Origin: Chromatiales bacterium
Lineage (GTDB): Bacteria > Pseudomonadota > Gammaproteobacteria > Thiohalomonadales > Thiohalomonadaceae
Length of the DNA stretch: 46,032 bases
Assembly: GCA_003251535.1 (NCBI GenBank)
Contig: QKFD01000110.1
Span: forward strand, 1 to 46,032
Reading direction: 5' to 3'
Shown here: positions 1 through 8,914 of the stretch, one piece after another
How positions within the stretch are numbered: position 1 is the stretch's first letter
How the letters are laid out: every line of letters starts with the position of its first letter
Position numbers and translations under genes: made by a program
Notes under the pieces: generated by a model
The model's input: only the letters and a program-made list of their open reading frames with translations
Databases searched by the model: none
What the model was told of the DNA's origin: nothing

Positions 1-1
1 G

Positions 2-499
2 GCGCCAGCGCAGGCAAAACCCAAACCGAAACCTAAGTCCAAGCCACAACCGAGCCCCAGAGAGAGGGCCACTCAGGTGGCTAAGGAGCCGCCGGTGGCG
101 ACCCCAGTCACCGTGGCCGCACGGCCGGCCGCGCCGCCACAACCCGCCGTAGTGACAACGCCGGCCCCGGCCCCTCCGGCGACCCCCGATCCCGCTGAGG
201 TGGAACGCTTTCTGGCGGCCCTGCGGGGCGCGATTGAGGCCAATAAACACTACCCTCGGCCGGCTCGCCGCCTAGGGATTGAGGGGAGTTGTCGGGTGAG
301 TTTTGTGCTGGCCTTGGATGGATCTATCACAGATGTGCAGGTCACCACCTCCTCGGGTAGTCGCTATCTCGATGGCGCGGCGCAAGAGGCGGTGGCGGAG
401 CTGGGGCGCTATCGGCCTATTCCGCCTGCACTCCGCAGCAAGGCGTGGCCGCTCTCGGTGGAGCTGGTCTTCTCCCTGCACCGGGGTGGTGGGCACTGA
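2..499 (+). CDS. TonB-family protein, C-terminal part (5' end outside window)
   Basis: The reading frame is open from the first bases of the window, so the start lies upstream; a GTG at 77 is in frame but is not needed. The visible part begins with a Pro/Lys/Ala-rich stretch (AKPKPKPKSKPQPSP), which in TonB proteins spans the periplasm. It ends in a TonB C-terminal domain of about 90 residues, with the usual HYPRPARRLGIEG core (cf. YP..A...G.EG) followed by V.F.L..DG. TonB carries energy from the ExbB/ExbD proton channel to outer-membrane receptors. No exbB or exbD is seen downstream; they may lie to the left. The gene converges with a minus-strand lipoprotein gene 30 bp away. The TonB-domain call is firm; which transport system it serves is unknown. 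Confidence 0.85.
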   Translation, partial: APAQAKPKPKPKSKPQPSPRERATQVAKEPPVATPVTVAARPAAPPQPAVVTTPAPAPPATPDPAEVERFLAALRGAIEANKHYPRPARRLGIEGSCRVSFVLALDGSITDVQVTTSSGSRYLDGAAQEAVAELGRYRPIPPALRSKAWPLSVELVFSLHRGGGH

Positions 500-529
500 G
501 GTGCCCTGGGCCATCGCCGGAGAGGGGGG

Positions 530-808
530 CTAAGGGATCTCCTCGATATAGGTGCGGTCGATGGGGGTCTGGACATAGACGTTTTCGCCCTGCACCTGTG
601 CCCAGAAGTAGTAGTAGCCCTTCTCCGGTTCAGAGGTGACCTTACCGCCACGCACCTCCCACACCTTGAGGTGGTTACCTTCGGCGAAGGTGACGCGATA
701 GTCCCCCTCTAACCAGGTCACCCCTAACCGCGATAGCCGATTACTCTGCTCCTCTGAGCAGCCGGTGAGCAGTAGGGATAGCAACAGTGCTGCGGCCCAG
801 CGGTTCAT
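530..808 (-). CDS. Small lipoprotein of unknown function
   Basis: 92 residues. The chosen ATG (806-808) is preceded on the minus strand by GGAGGAGAGGCGAG, a good ribosome binding site, and gives a proper lipoprotein signal: positive residue, hydrophobic core LLLSLLL, then lipobox LTGC with Cys at about residue 17. A longer frame to 1006 has no such signal and is rejected. The mature part is small and rich in Tyr/Trp (GYYYFWAQVQGENVYVQ) and looks beta-rich. I do not recognise the family. It should be membrane-anchored by lipid; inner or outer membrane cannot be decided with certainty (Ser follows the Cys, which would favour outer membrane sorting). Confidence 0.75.
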   Translation of the reverse strand: MNRWAAALLLSLLLTGCSEEQSNRLSRLGVTWLEGDYRVTFAEGNHLKVWEVRGGKVTSEPEKGYYYFWAQVQGENVYVQTPIDRTYIEEIP

Positions 809-1142
809 CTCGCCTCTCCTCCAAGCATGACGCCGGCACCATACCCGCGCTGGGGCGCCAAGAAAAGGGGTTGTCTCGCCTCCCACTGCTGGGGTGGGAG
901 AGGCTCGCCATGGGATGCCGCGCCTCCGCCTTTTGCTCCGATGCGCCGTGGGTGCGCACGCCTTAGTCAGGGTGGTTCTCTGCCAGGAGGCGGGGGGGGA
1001 TGGCAACTGTGCCGAAATTCGCTGCTAAAGGAGGCGTATGGCATGGCTACGTTGTAACGATCTTTTAGATCTCCGTAGCGGTGCGGGTCAGGCTGGAATT
1101 CGTTAGAGGTGGACCACCCAGGGCGGGTGGGGCAGGGGTCCA
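809..1142. other. Intergenic stretch with a small stem-loop
   Basis: No convincing gene. A two-part stem-loop can be drawn: outer GCTACG (1046-1051) with CGTAGC (1074-1079), inner GATCT (1059-1063) with AGATC (1067-1071). Just before it, AAAGGAGG (1027-1034) lies next to ATGs at 1038 and 1043. The first would give a 22-residue peptide with four Leu codons (1038-1106), but no plus-strand gene follows that it could control. Nothing else is seen. Confidence 0.35.
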
Positions 1143-1319
1143 TCAGCGGTGGGTTCTATCCATGGTGAGGTAGATGTGCCGGCGGATCCCGGCCACCATG
1201 GAGCGATCGAGGATGAAGCGGTGGCCACAGGTGCAGTCGATCTCGGTCAACTCGGCCAAGATCTCCAGCGGAGTGACAATTTTTGCCTTACAGCGTGGAC
1301 AGCGCAGTGTCACCGGCAT
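1143..1319 (-). CDS. Small zinc-ribbon protein
   Basis: 58 residues from the ATG at 1319, which has GAGG about 8 bases upstream; an upstream TTG at 1355 is possible but less likely. The sequence starts MPVTLRCPRCKAKIVTPLEI and continues to ID-CTCGHRF, i.e. CxxC...CxCGH, the pattern of a small zinc ribbon in which two knuckles bind one Zn2+. The C-terminal part (AGIRRHIYLTMDRTHR) is basic. No precise function can be given; similar proteins act as small nucleic-acid or protein adaptors. Confidence 0.6.
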   Translation of the reverse strand: MPVTLRCPRCKAKIVTPLEILAELTEIDCTCGHRFILDRSMVAGIRRHIYLTMDRTHR

Positions 1320-1460
1320 CCGTTCCGCCTCAGGCAGACGGTGTTTTCTGGACAAGTGGGTGCCCTCTCTCTAGCGTCTATACGAATGGGCGCCAGTTTA
1401 TCACGCTACCCTAATGTGCTCACCGCACAATTCGCAGTGAGTCAATGGTGGGTCAGAGGG

Positions 1461-4400
1461 TCACCGGGGGGCGCGTAAGAGTAGCTCCAGCATGGCCTCG
1501 CTGCTGATGGGCCGTGACCAGAGAAAGCCCTGTCCGGCGTGACACCCCTGCATCCGCAGGAAATCGAGCTGCGCCTGGGTCTCCACCCCTTCGGCCAACA
1601 CCTTGAGGCCGAGGTTGCGGCCCATGGCGATGATGGTGGCGGCGATCTCCATGTCACTGAGGTCGTCAGGGATCTCCTGGACGAAGCTACGGTCGATCTT
1701 GAGTTTATCGACCGTGAGGGTTTTGAGTGCCGCGAGGGAGGAGTAGCCGGTGCCAAAATCGTCGATGGCGAGCTGCACTCCCAATCCCTTGATGGCCTCC
1801 AGGTTGCTGGCCACCTCGTCGCACTGCTCCATCATTGTGCTCTCGGTGATCTCGATCTCCAGGAGTGCGGGTGGGAGCGCCGTGCCCTGGAGGGCGCCGC
1901 GCAGCACCTGCCGGAGTTGGGGATCGCGGAACTGGCGGCTGGAGAGATTGACCGCCGTCACGATGGGGTGGGCACCGGCCAGCTGCCAGGCGCGTGCCGC
2001 TCGGCACGCCTCCCGCAACACCCACTCACCCAGCGGGATGATGAGGCCGGTCTCCTCGGCAATGGAGACAAAACGCCCCGGTAACACCAACCCCTCATCC
2101 GGTGACCGCCAGCGCACCAGCGCCTCGGTGCCGATGATCTGACCACTGGCGAGGTCCACTTGGGGCTGGTAGAGCAGCTCCAGCTCCTCCCGCTCAATGG
2201 CGCGTCGCAGGCGGGTCTCCAGTGATAACCGCTCCCGCGCCGCTTGGGTCAGGGCGCCGGTGTAGAAGTGGTAGCTGTTGCCCCCTTGGTTCTTGGCCTG
2301 GTACATCGCCGCATCGGCGTTGCGGACCAGGCGGTTGGGGTCGTCCCCATCGTCGGGGTAGAGGCTGATGCCGATGCTGGCGCTGGCGAACACCTCGTGG
2401 CCCCCGCTGAGGATAAACGGCTCGCGCAGCGTGCGCAGTAGGGTGTCGGCCACCGTGGCCACCTCGTCGGGGCGGGCCACCGACTCGATCAACACCACGA
2501 ACTCATCGCCCCCATGGCGGGAGAGGGTGTTCTCTGCCCCTAGCACCTCCCGCAGACGGTGGGCGAGGTTGACCAGCAGCTCGTCGCCGGCGGGGTGGCC
2601 CAGGCTGTCATTGAGGTTTTTGAAGCGATCGAGGTCCAGAAACAGTACCGCCATGCGGTGCTGTTGGCGACGCGCCTGCTCCAACGCATGGCCGAGGCGG
2701 GAGTTGAGCAGGAGACGGTTGGGTAGCGCTGTCAGCGGGTCGTAGTGGGCCAGCTCATTGAGCTGCGCTTCGGAGTGTTTGATGAGGGTGAGATCGGAGA
2801 AGACCCCAACATAGTGGGTGAGCTGGCCGCTGTCGTTGCGGACGCCGCGGATGGTGAGCCACTCTGGGAACACCTCGCCATTCTTGCGCCGGTTCCAGAT
2901 CTCACCGCGCCAGCTCCCCAGCTCCTGGAGATCGCGCCAGAGGCGGCGGAAAAAGCTGGCGTCATGGCGGCCGGAGTTGAGCAGGGTAGGGGTGCGGCCC
3001 ACGACTTCGTGCTGCTGGTAGCCGGTGATGGTGGTAAAGGCGTCGTTGACCGCCACGATGCGGGTATCGCGGTCGGTGATCACCACCCCCTCTGAGGTAC
3101 AGGCGTAGACCGCCGCCGCCTGGCGCAGATAGGCATCGGCGCGGTGGCGCTCACTGACGTCGCGGGAGACGGCAATGATGACCCGTTGGCCAAAGTAGTG
3201 GGCGGCACTCAGGCTCATCTCTTTGGGGAAGATCTCGCCATTGCGGCGGCGCCCCCAGAAGCTGATCTGTTGTGGTTCGCCAGCGAAGGCGCGATCCAGG
3301 GCCGCGGCCACCGCCTCTAGGTCATTCATCTCCGGGGCAGCGAGAAATTCTGGGGTCTGGCCTCGAAAGTGCTCTCGGGGGTAGCCATACATCGCCTCGG
3401 CAGCGCTGTTGACATCAATGAAGCGGCCGTTCGGCTCCTGGATGTAGATCGCCTCGGTAACGCTATCGAACAGGCCGCGATAGCTCGTCTCTGAGGCGCG
3501 CAGACGCTCTTCGGCCGCCCGTTGATCGGTGACGTCACGCCCAACCACCACCAGCGCCTTGCGGCTCCCGTCGGGGTAGAACAGCGGGACCTTGACCACA
3601 TCCATGATCCGGATGGCCCCATCCTCTCCCGTCACCCGCTCCTCGCTGGGGGTGGCCTTTGCTGCGGCCCAAGCGGCCTCATCGCTGGCGATACAGGCGG
3701 CAAATGCGCCGGACAGGTGGGGATTCTGCTCCGCCAGCTCGTGGTCGCTGCGACCTTGCCAGGGGTGATCGGTGAGGTGAAAGAGGGCCAGGCCGCGGGC
3801 ATTGACCACCTGCCACGCGCCGCGGCCATCTTTGAAATAGATCGCCTCCGGGAGGGCCTCGATGAGGGTATTCAGGTGTAGTTCGCGCTCGCGTAGCGCC
3901 TGTTCGGCGCGGCGTCGTTCGGTGATATCCCGCACCACCGCCAATAGCAGATCGCGGCCATTGCTGCGGATGTGGCGCACACTCACCTCCACCGGCTGGA
4001 GGCTGCCATCCTTACGTCGGTGCTCGGTTTCAAAAACGGCGTTGCCACGCTCCACCAGGCTGCGGGAGAGATCGACCCATGCCCCTGCGTCGCTGATCAG
4101 CTCCGATAGCTGCCACACCCCCATGCCGATGAGTTCAGCCCGGTTGTAGCCACTGGCGAGACAGGCCGACTCATTGACCTCTAGCAGGGTACCGTCCGCC
4201 ACCTCTACCAGGAGAATGGCATCGGTCATCTGATCCATGACGCTGCGATAGAGCAGTTGGCGCTCGGCGGCCTGGAGGCGATCCCGCGTGGCCTCCAGGG
4301 CGCTGCGCTGGGCCTCTATGGTCTCTTGGAGTAGGCCGATGTATCGCCCCTCTAGCGCCTGTACCACGTCGTGGCGGGTGACCATGCCCAGCAACTGCTG

Positions 4401-5159
4401 CGCCTCGTCTACCACCACCAGACGCCGGATCCCGGCCTGACGCATCAGACGGGCCGCCTCCTGTAGCGAGCGGCCGGCGATAATAGTGCGCACGGGGCGG
4501 GACATACACTCGCTCAGGGGCAAGCTAGAGAACTGGGGATGGGTATCGGCGAGGGTCACGGCGTCCCGTTCGGTGAGGATCCCCACCGGATAGGTATCTT
4601 GGGTGACCAAGACGCACCCGACGCCCCGTTGTGCCATGGCGTGTAGCGCCTCCGCCACACTGGCATGGGTGGTGGCGGTCAGCAGTTCTCGACTCATCAC
4701 CGAGGCGACGGTGCGGTTCTCCAACAGCATGTTGGTGCTGAGGAACTGGAGAAAGTCCCCCTCGGTGACAATCCCCTCCAGTTGACCCTGTTCGTCCACC
4801 ACCACCAAGTGGCGGAAGTGGCCTTCGATGAGTACATGGAACGCCTGGTGGAAGTCGAGGTCCGCCAGCACGGTGACCACAGGGCGGCTCATCACTTCGG
4901 CGATAGGGCGATGGATAGGGTCGTCATACCCGGCCGCCAACTGACGCACGGCATCCCGCTCCGTGAATATCCCCACCGGCTGCCCCGCCTCCACGATCAC
5001 GACGCAGCTGATGCGACGGCTCTGCATCTGGTGTAGCACTTCGCCGGTGGGGGTCGTGGGGTGGGCAGTAACCACATCCCGTACCAGCAGCTCCAGGAGC
5101 GGGATAGCACCGGTGGCGGCAGAAGAGGGGAGCTGGGCAACGGTGGCGACGTGGGGCAT
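1461..5159 (-). CDS. CBS x4 - PAS x4 - GGDEF - EAL cyclic-di-GMP protein
   Basis: A 1232-residue multi-domain protein from the ATG at 5159 (an in-frame GTG at 5246 would add 29 residues). Two CBS pairs come first (about residues 15-270), seen as repeated GI(F/L)TERDAV and GIVTEGDF motifs; such pairs often sense adenine nucleotides. Four PAS segments follow, around 330, 443, 568 and 690, each closed by a V.RD(V/I)(T/S) PAC-like end. The GGDEF domain has an intact RHGGDEF active site near residue 883; the EAL domain has EALVRW (about 1011), EITES and DDFGTGYSSL, the metal/catalytic motifs of c-di-GMP phosphodiesterases. The RxxD inhibitory site normally just before GGDEF is missing (GAEN instead). 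No transmembrane segment is evident, so it should be cytosolic. Both activities look possible; net direction is unknown. Confidence 0.92.
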   Translation of the reverse strand: MPHVATVAQLPSSAATGAIPLLELLVRDVVTAHPTTPTGEVLHQMQSRRISCVVIVEAGQPVGIFTERDAVRQLAAGYDDPIHRPIAEVMSRPVVTVLADLDFHQAFHVLIEGHFRHLVVVDEQGQLEGIVTEGDFLQFLSTNMLLENRTVASVMSRELLTATTHASVAEALHAMAQRGVGCVLVTQDTYPVGILTERDAVTLADTHPQFSSLPLSECMSRPVRTIIAGRSLQEAARLMRQAGIRRLVVVDEAQQLLGMVTRHDVVQALEGRYIGLLQETIEAQRSALEATRDRLQAAERQLLYRSVMDQMTDAILLVEVADGTLLEVNESACLASGYNRAELIGMGVWQLSELISDAGAWVDLSRSLVERGNAVFETEHRRKDGSLQPVEVSVRHIRSNGRDLLLAVVRDITERRRAEQALRERELHLNTLIEALPEAIYFKDGRGAWQVVNARGLALFHLTDHPWQGRSDHELAEQNPHLSGAFAACIASDEAAWAAAKATPSEERVTGEDGAIRIMDVVKVPLFYPDGSRKALVVVGRDVTDQRAAEERLRASETSYRGLFDSVTEAIYIQEPNGRFIDVNSAAEAMYGYPREHFRGQTPEFLAAPEMNDLEAVAAALDRAFAGEPQQISFWGRRRNGEIFPKEMSLSAAHYFGQRVIIAVSRDVSERHRADAYLRQAAAVYACTSEGVVITDRDTRIVAVNDAFTTITGYQQHEVVGRTPTLLNSGRHDASFFRRLWRDLQELGSWRGEIWNRRKNGEVFPEWLTIRGVRNDSGQLTHYVGVFSDLTLIKHSEAQLNELAHYDPLTALPNRLLLNSRLGHALEQARRQQHRMAVLFLDLDRFKNLNDSLGHPAGDELLVNLAHRLREVLGAENTLSRHGGDEFVVLIESVARPDEVATVADTLLRTLREPFILSGGHEVFASASIGISLYPDDGDDPNRLVRNADAAMYQAKNQGGNSYHFYTGALTQAARERLSLETRLRRAIEREELELLYQPQVDLASGQIIGTEALVRWRSPDEGLVLPGRFVSIAEETGLIIPLGEWVLREACRAARAWQLAGAHPIVTAVNLSSRQFRDPQLRQVLRGALQGTALPPALLEIEITESTMMEQCDEVASNLEAIKGLGVQLAIDDFGTGYSSLAALKTLTVDKLKIDRSFVQEIPDDLSDMEIAATIIAMGRNLGLKVLAEGVETQAQLDFLRMQGCHAGQGFLWSRPISSEAMLELLLRAPR

Positions 5160-5687
5160 GGGGGCTCGGATAGGTGACCGAAAGACGGTGTGGTGGGCTG
5201 GAAAGTACCGGCTCCATGGTGGTGGGCGCAACCGCCAAACAGTCACATAGGCATAAATGGGGACATTACACTGAGATTGGGTCTCAATTCACTATATCTC
5301 AGTGGTTATGGAAGGTTGGCGCACCAAAAACACGGCCCCGCTCCGCACGGCAGGCCCCCCCTAGGCGGACTGGGTACTTGAGTGCTTTTGAGGCAGGGAT
5401 CTGCGATCAATGAGGGTCGGGATAGCGTGGGTGGGCCGGTGTTGGCACGGCGCCTGTGGCTGGGGAGCCCCTGCCAAGGGTGAGCCTCGCTGCCATTGAT
5501 CCCATGCAAGGGAACCAAGTGCCGTTGCGGCCCTCTTAGGGGGAGGTCCAGCCTCTACCCCGAACACCTGGAGTTGGGGTGGCAGCGACCTGTAGCCGTC
5601 TTGTGGGGAGGCGGGATTCGATGTCAATATCGCCGGCCCACAGACCCCACCCCCCAATAAGATAGATTCGCTGGAGAGGTAGCCCCC
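5160..5687. other. Intergenic stretch, divergent promoter region
   Basis: About 530 bp between divergently transcribed genes. Small frames on both strands lack coding character. A possible -10 (TAAGAT, 5658-5663) lies just before the lipoprotein gene at 5688, but no matching -35 is seen. Nothing else is recognised. Confidence 0.3.
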
Positions 5688-6230
5688 ATGAGTCACCTGT
5701 CATGCCGTAGCGCGGTTACTGCTGCGCTCTTGCCGCTCCTTTTGCTGGTCGGTTGTGGCGATTCACCGCAGACCCAGACGGCAGTACCGCCACCGCCTCC
5801 CGCCCAGGCTGCGGCTGCACCGGTGAGTGAGGTTGCCGCTGCCGCTGCGCCACGGCCCAGTGAGCTGCCGATCTCCAGTCGGGCATCGGCCACCGATGAT
5901 CCTGAAAATCAATTGACTGCGGCCGATGTTGAGGCCTTTCAGAAGGGGCTCGCCGCTGAGAATGACTTGCTTCGCTCCGCTGGCGGTGCTGGTGATGCCC
6001 AACTCCAGGCCGGGGCCGAGGCCGCTGGGATGAGTGTGGAGCGCTACCGCCAGGTAAAGCGGCTGATGGGGCGCGTGCTCGGCTCCATGATCAATGCCGG
6101 CAGCCATTCGAAGGGGCTCTCTCTTCAGTGGGTGACACCCGAGGTTGAGACGCTGCTGATGCAGCGCGAGGCGGAGCTTATGGCGTTGCGCGATGAGAAC
6201 CGCACCCTCTCCTATGGGCAGAAGCACTAG
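5688..6230 (+). CDS. Lipoprotein upstream of the sodium channel
   Basis: 180 residues; ATG with GGAGAGG upstream. A lipoprotein signal is clear: hydrophobic ALLPLLLLVGC with Cys23. A low-complexity Pro/Ala linker (residues 33-65) follows, then a helical domain (about 75-175) with a heptad-like C-terminus (VETLLMQREAELMALRDENRTL). The family is not recognised. The mature domain should be periplasmic, tethered by lipid. The stop codon is 3 bp before the first ATG of the voltage-gated channel, so both are probably made from one transcript; a functional link to the channel is inference. Confidence 0.75.
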   Translation: MSHLSCRSAVTAALLPLLLLVGCGDSPQTQTAVPPPPPAQAAAAPVSEVAAAAAPRPSELPISSRASATDDPENQLTAADVEAFQKGLAAENDLLRSAGGAGDAQLQAGAEAAGMSVERYRQVKRLMGRVLGSMINAGSHSKGLSLQWVTPEVETLLMQREAELMALRDENRTLSYGQKH

Positions 6231-6233
6231 TCA

Positions 6234-7091
6234 ATGGGTGGCGCGATGGCTGAGAGTGCCGATTCACCGTTGGTGGGCACACGGGCCCAGGTAGCGGCGT
6301 GGGTGGAGGGGCGTCGAGTCCAGGCGGTGGTGATGTTGCTCATTGTCATCAACGCGGCCCTCTTGGGGATGGAGACCTCCAGCACTGTGATGGCGCAGGC
6401 CGGTCCGCTCATCTACCGGCTGGATGCGATGATCTTGGCGCTGTTTGTGCTGGAGATTGGTCTGCGGATCTTCGCCCATCGTGGGCGCTTCTTCCGGGAC
6501 CCCTGGAGCCTGTTCGATTTTGCCGTGGTCGCCATCGCCTTGGTACCGGCTACGGGTGAATTTGCCGTATTGCGGGCCTTGCGGGTGTTGCGGGTGCTGC
6601 GGCTATTCGCCATGGTTAAGTCGATGCGACGGGTGGTAGGGGCGCTGCTTGGCGCCATCCCTGGGCTCTCCTCCATCGTGCTGGTCCTGCTGCTGCTCTA
6701 TTACGTCTTTGCTGTCATTGCTACCCATCTATTTGGCGCCACCTTTCCGGAGTGGTTTGGTGGCCTCGATCGCTCCATGTACACCCTCTTCCAGGTGATG
6801 ACCCTGGAGAGCTGGTCCATGGGGATCGTGCGGCCGGTGATGGAGATCCACCCCTACGCCTGGACCTTCTTCATCCCCTTTATCCTCATCGCCACCTTCA
6901 CCATGCTCAATCTCTTCATCGCCATTATCGTCAACGCCATGCAGGGGCAGGCAGAGGCGGAGGCGCGGGAGACCATCGCGGCGGTGGAGCAGGCCCGGGA
7001 TGAGATAGAGATGGACCTCCATGCAGAGGTGCGGGCGCTGCGTCAGGAGTTGGTGGAGCTGAAAGAGGTACTGCTGGAGCGCAGCAAATAG
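6234..7091 (+). CDS. Bacterial voltage-gated sodium channel (BacNav family)
   Basis: 285 residues (283-290 is usual for this family). Six membrane helices: S1 at about 31-46, S2 62-80, S3 93-106, S4 111-128, S5 143-168 and S6 209-236. S4 has arginines every third position (R114, R117, R120, R123), the voltage-sensing charges; acidic partners E74 (S2) and D95 (S3) are present. The pore loop has TLESWSM (190-196), the Na+-selectivity filter known from NavAb/NaChBac. After S6 comes a charged helical tail (240-285), matching the C-terminal four-helix coiled coil of homotetrameric channels. The ATG at 6246 is an alternative start and would remove 4 residues. It sits in the inner membrane as a tetramer and probably shares a transcript with the preceding lipoprotein gene. 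Confidence 0.93.
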   Translation: MGGAMAESADSPLVGTRAQVAAWVEGRRVQAVVMLLIVINAALLGMETSSTVMAQAGPLIYRLDAMILALFVLEIGLRIFAHRGRFFRDPWSLFDFAVVAIALVPATGEFAVLRALRVLRVLRLFAMVKSMRRVVGALLGAIPGLSSIVLVLLLLYYVFAVIATHLFGATFPEWFGGLDRSMYTLFQVMTLESWSMGIVRPVMEIHPYAWTFFIPFILIATFTMLNLFIAIIVNAMQGQAEAEARETIAAVEQARDEIEMDLHAEVRALRQELVELKEVLLERSK

Positions 7092-7095
7092 AGCC

Positions 7096-7121
7096 GCACG
7101 CGCCGGGATGGCGCGTGCTTT
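7096..7121 (+). terminator. Stem-loop after the channel gene
   Basis: GCACGCGCC (7096-7104) and GGCGCGTGC (7110-7118) form a perfect 9-bp stem with loop GGGAT, followed by a short TTTC. It lies 5 bp after the channel stop and in the gap to the convergent hemerythrin gene; a plausible Rho-independent terminator with a weak U tract. Confidence 0.6.
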
Positions 7122-7151
7122 CTAGAGAGGGGCCCGGCTAGGTCTAGCGAC

Positions 7152-7616
7152 TTAGCCGAAGAAGCGAGAGAGGGTGCGTCCGAGCCAACCGCTCTCTTTG
7201 GCGTGGCCCCCCTTCTCCAGGTCGGCCTTGACCACCGGGGCGTAGTCGGCATCGTCATGGCTGATGTGGTTCAACAGCCAGGTCTGGAGCAGGCTACGCA
7301 GCTCATCGGCGACCTCATCACCCAGTCGGAAACGGGTCTGGTACTCACCGATGCGTCGGGTAAAGAGCTGATGCACCTTGCGGTGGGCGCGCACTAAGGG
7401 ATAGTCCGCCTCCTCCATCATGCTCTCCTCAAAGGCGAAGTGGGAGAGGGTGTAGTCGACCATTTGGTCGAGGATCTGGCCTATGCTCTCCCGGTCCGCA
7501 CTGCCATCAGTGATGGCATCGTCGATCTGGTTGAGGTACTCGACAATGCGGCGGTGCTGGCGGTCGATGACAGCGATGCCAGTGTTGAGGTTATCGGTCC
7601 ACTCGATCTTAGGCAT
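7152..7616 (-). CDS. Bacteriohemerythrin
   Basis: 154 residues. All seven expected ligands of the non-heme di-iron O2-binding site are present in order: H21, H59, E63, H78, H82, H117 and D122, in the motifs DRQHRRIVEYLNQ, SHFAFEE, HRKVH and HISHDD. The start MPKIEWTDNLNTGIAVIDRQH is the classic hemerythrin N-terminus. A 25-residue basic, amphipathic C-terminal tail (from about 130) goes beyond the four-helix bundle. It should be a cytosolic O2 store, carrier or sensor, as in microaerophilic or redox-gradient bacteria. It stands alone, convergent with the channel gene. Confidence 0.93.
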   Translation of the reverse strand: MPKIEWTDNLNTGIAVIDRQHRRIVEYLNQIDDAITDGSADRESIGQILDQMVDYTLSHFAFEESMMEEADYPLVRAHRKVHQLFTRRIGEYQTRFRLGDEVADELRSLLQTWLLNHISHDDADYAPVVKADLEKGGHAKESGWLGRTLSRFFG

Positions 7617-7783
7617 GGGGGCGATTGACTCCTCTTGCTGGCAGCAGTAATGCCAGACTGCCAGGCTCGATCATGACAGTTGCTCGTCTTGGTTGGGCAG
7701 AATGGCGATGGTTATCGTCCACGTCAAGCGTTGCCTCAAACCGGAACTTATGATAACCCACAAACAGTAGGGGAAAAGGGGGA

Positions 7784-8821
7784 ATGCGAGGATATCGGGT
7801 GGTGCTGTTGGGACCACCGGCAAAGGGGGCGCGGGTATTGGCGGCGCTGGCGCGCAGCATCGGTTGTCCCGTGGCGGTGTTGGCAGAGCGGCTGGCTCAT
7901 CCCCCATTCACCCTGGAGGGGCAGTTTGACCGGGTAGCTGCGCTGCGGATCCAGGCGCAGCTGGAGGCGGCGGGGGTGCCCTGTCTGGTGGAGCCACTGC
8001 CTGATGAGTCGCCTGCTGTGGCAACAGCAGGTAGGGCGGCGCTGGAGATCCGTTCCCCACCTCTCTCTCCGCCACCTCCGCTCGGGCCGCTAGGGGTGCG
8101 GCTTGTGCTGGGGGTGGCCCTCTCCCTGTTCGTTGTCGGTGGGAGTCTGCGTGATCGGTTACCGCCGCAGACGGCGCTATTGCCGGTGTTGGCAGAGGAG
8201 CCGGAGCAGCAAGCCGTAGATTTACCCCCTTTCGAGACAGAGGTGGGTGGGGTGCTCTACACCATCGAACCCCTCTATCGCTACCGCATCCAGGGATTGG
8301 TGGTCACGCGGCACGATAGCAGTCACTGGATGGACTACGTTCACGCCCGCTGGAACGATCATCTCAACGTGGTAGACCTCTGCGTGGTGTGGGGAGTGAA
8401 CGCCGATAGGACCTTGTTGGATGAGATAGAGTTCAGCAGCGGCCAGTTCACCTGCTACTTCCAAACCGACTCCAGAGCGGTCTACCAACGCTTTGACCAG
8501 AGCCGCATCTCCAACAATCACCTGTTGACCGATGACGCAAAGATTGCCGATACCTTGCGCCAGGTTCGCGTGGGTGATCAGCTACAGATCGACGGCTATC
8601 TGGTCAAATACCGCCACAATCACGACGGGCAGCCCTTTGAACGGGGTACCAGTATCCGGCGGGACGATACCGGCAATGGGGCCTGCGAAACCCTCTTCGT
8701 CACGGAATTGACCCCGTTGCGGTACGGTAGCCGTTTTTGGCGCCTCCTCATGGGGTTAGGCTGGTTGCTGCTGGGGGTTGGTGGCTGGCTCTGGTGGCGC
8801 TTGCCACCGCGCCTCCACTGA
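7784..8821 (+). CDS. Membrane protein with an L7/L12-CTD-like N-terminal domain
   Basis: 345 residues; ATG with AAGGGGGA directly upstream. Residues 4-72 (RVVLLGPPAKGARVLAALAR ... IQAQLEAAGVPCLVEP) follow the pattern of a ribosomal L7/L12 C-terminal-like fold: a strand, a helix, a short helix, then the KLEEAGAxVEL-type end. A Pro-rich linker and a membrane helix (about 103-120) follow, then a roughly 190-residue domain with conserved-looking blocks (LYRYRIQGLVV, VWGVNADRTL, RVGDQLQIDGYLVKY) and a second membrane helix near the C-terminus (about 318-338). The middle domain should be periplasmic if both helices cross once. I cannot name the family; the L7/L12 resemblance is from pattern only. 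Confidence 0.7.
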   Translation: MRGYRVVLLGPPAKGARVLAALARSIGCPVAVLAERLAHPPFTLEGQFDRVAALRIQAQLEAAGVPCLVEPLPDESPAVATAGRAALEIRSPPLSPPPPLGPLGVRLVLGVALSLFVVGGSLRDRLPPQTALLPVLAEEPEQQAVDLPPFETEVGGVLYTIEPLYRYRIQGLVVTRHDSSHWMDYVHARWNDHLNVVDLCVVWGVNADRTLLDEIEFSSGQFTCYFQTDSRAVYQRFDQSRISNNHLLTDDAKIADTLRQVRVGDQLQIDGYLVKYRHNHDGQPFERGTSIRRDDTGNGACETLFVTELTPLRYGSRFWRLLMGLGWLLLGVGGWLWWRLPPRLH

Positions 8822-8914
8822 GTCTCAACGGGGCGCAGTGTGGTCCGTGGGTGAGCTGGCAGGAAATGGGCGGTATAGTGCCGCAACCCTTCCCCAGCCC
8901 GAGTTGCCGGTCCG

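Noticed and set aside
1038-1106. 22-codon frame with AAAGGAGG upstream and four Leu codons
   Set aside because: No plus-strand gene or terminator follows that it could control, and the Shine-Dalgarno is too close to the ATG; kept only as a note in the intergenic entry.
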